46,216 nucleotides of DNA, taken from a virus. The notes under the pieces are model-generated. The model was not told where the DNA came from. It saw nothing but the letters and a program-made list of their open reading frames with translations, and did not search any database. This document shows, in pieces, positions 45,796 to 46,216 of the stretch. The translations under genes were made by a program, and so were the position numbers. The number at the start of each line of letters is the position of its first letter. Position 1 is the first letter of the stretch. Where the stretch lies: the IMG/VR virus record IMGVR_UViG_3300044982_000019, positions 1-46,216 of that record, one strand, 5' to 3'.

Positions 45796-46216
45796 TCAGC
45801 GCGAGATTGATTCCATGGATGGAGGGCGTCCGCGAAATATGACCAGCGCAGATGGAAATGGCGCATTGGCCGTCGCGCTGCCGAACTTCAGGCGGCCTCG
45901 AATGAACCGAATCTCGCCCTTCATAGCGTACTCATGCCACCATGTCGTGTCCGTTCGGACAGGGATCAGGCAGACGACGACCGCGCCGTCCTGGGCCGAC
46001 TCATAGGCCTTGCGCATCCACGCGAGGCACTCGGTGTACGGCGGATTCATGAACACGCGATCCCGGCTCCAGTCCTGACTCAGGCCGTCAACCTCGGGCG
46101 TGAAGTGGCGCGGAACGACGGCGTTCGCACCGTCACCGCATGGGTCTAGCGTGAACGAAAACTCGGCGTGCAGCCTCCCGAACAGATCGGGGGGGGGGGG
46201 GGGTATTGTGCACGTG
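45796..46216 (-). CDS. dam: Phage DNA N-6-adenine methyltransferase (Dam-like), C-terminal part; begins at the left end
   Basis: The in-frame reading from 46188 downward gives DLFGRLHAEF, FTLDP and, at residues 74-77 of the full protein, NPPY (motif IV). Then comes MRKAYESAQDGAVVVCLIPVRTDTTWWHEY and a C-terminal FRG end, as in phage Dam proteins. The natural start lies at 164 on the left copy; the GTG at 46056 would lose the SAM-binding part. Beyond 46188 the right copy is corrupted by a 15-G run that breaks the frame; the left copy with 14 is in frame. Stop TGA at 45798-45796. Confidence 0.8.
   Translation of the reverse strand, partial: TCTIPPPPPDLFGRLHAEFSFTLDPCGDGANAVVPRHFTPEVDGLSQDWSRDRVFMNPPYTECLAWMRKAYESAQDGAVVVCLIPVRTDTTWWHEYAMKGEIRFIRGRLKFGSATANAPFPSALVIFRGRPPSMESISR
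46103..46216. repeat. Right copy of the terminal direct repeat
   Basis: Identical to bases 1-86 up to the G tract, which has 15 G here (46189-46203) against 14 at the left. The last dozen bases then carry two substitutions and a missing base. These differences sit exactly after the homopolymer, so sequencing or assembly error is more likely than real divergence. Confidence 0.9.

Noticed and set aside
1-46216. CRISPR array, integrase or insertion sequence
   Set aside because: No regularly spaced direct repeats of CRISPR type, no tyrosine/serine recombinase and no transposase or terminal inverted repeats were seen.

Overview
This window is almost certainly the complete genome of a virulent, contractile-tailed phage (myovirus morphology). 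Roughly the first 113 bases reappear at the right end, so the unique length is about 46.1 kb, and one gene (a Dam-like methyltransferase) becomes whole only when the two ends are joined. The high GC, the small overlapping genes, and the combination of DUF2184-type major capsid, DUF2213-type prohead protease, DUF1073-type portal, sheath, tube and Mu/P2-like baseplate recall the Bcep781-like phages of Burkholderia/Xanthomonas. That kinship is inference from remembered family features, not a search. I see no integrase, no CI-like repressor and no tRNA.

Layout. (1) The rightward early/middle block, 1.9-11.2 kb on the plus strand, holds about twenty small genes. Among them are an ERF single-strand annealing protein, a YqaJ/lambda-Exo-like nuclease fused to a long coiled coil, a two-winged-helix protein and an HNH protein; the block ends at a rho-independent terminator at 11.25 kb. 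(2) A divergent leftward early unit (1779 down through 1 and on to 45796) encodes a P22-Cro-like regulator, two small proteins, a ParB-like protein and the Dam methyltransferase, and ends at a terminator near 45.75 kb. (3) A leftward replication/recombination unit (45.6-42.25 kb) carries a replication initiator with iteron-like repeats, a second replication protein, wHTH and zinc-ribbon proteins, NinB and a DUF1364/YbcO-like nuclease. (4) A long leftward late unit (41.6-11.3 kb) runs through small genes and an HNH, TerS, TerL, portal, MuF, NUDIX-protease-scaffold fusion, decoration protein, capsid, connectors (interrupted by a GIY-YIG endonuclease), sheath, tube, frameshifted tail chaperones, tape measure, baseplate, fibres, then holin, SAR endolysin and Rz/Rz1 spanins.

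Regulation. At least six sites carry a shared 19-bp element (TGTCNCRTGTGSGATACTG-like) that overlaps the -10 of a TTGCGN/TTGACG-N15-18-GATACT promoter. These promoters precede the plus-strand early/middle units and, on the minus strand at 42.22 kb, the whole late block. The Cro-like protein is the obvious candidate to bind them.

The most unusual part is what follows the 42.22-kb promoter: about 480 nt without a credible gene, folding on the minus strand into many strong helices capped by C(UUCG)G, C(GUAA)G and C(GAAA)G loops. A second structured, gene-free stretch (41.16-41.37 kb) follows one small membrane-protein gene. I propose a large phage noncoding RNA or a structured late-operon leader, possibly acting in antitermination, since terminator-like hairpins lie inside the late operon. 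A further gene-free region at 6.06-6.32 kb has the helix order of an H-type pseudoknot.
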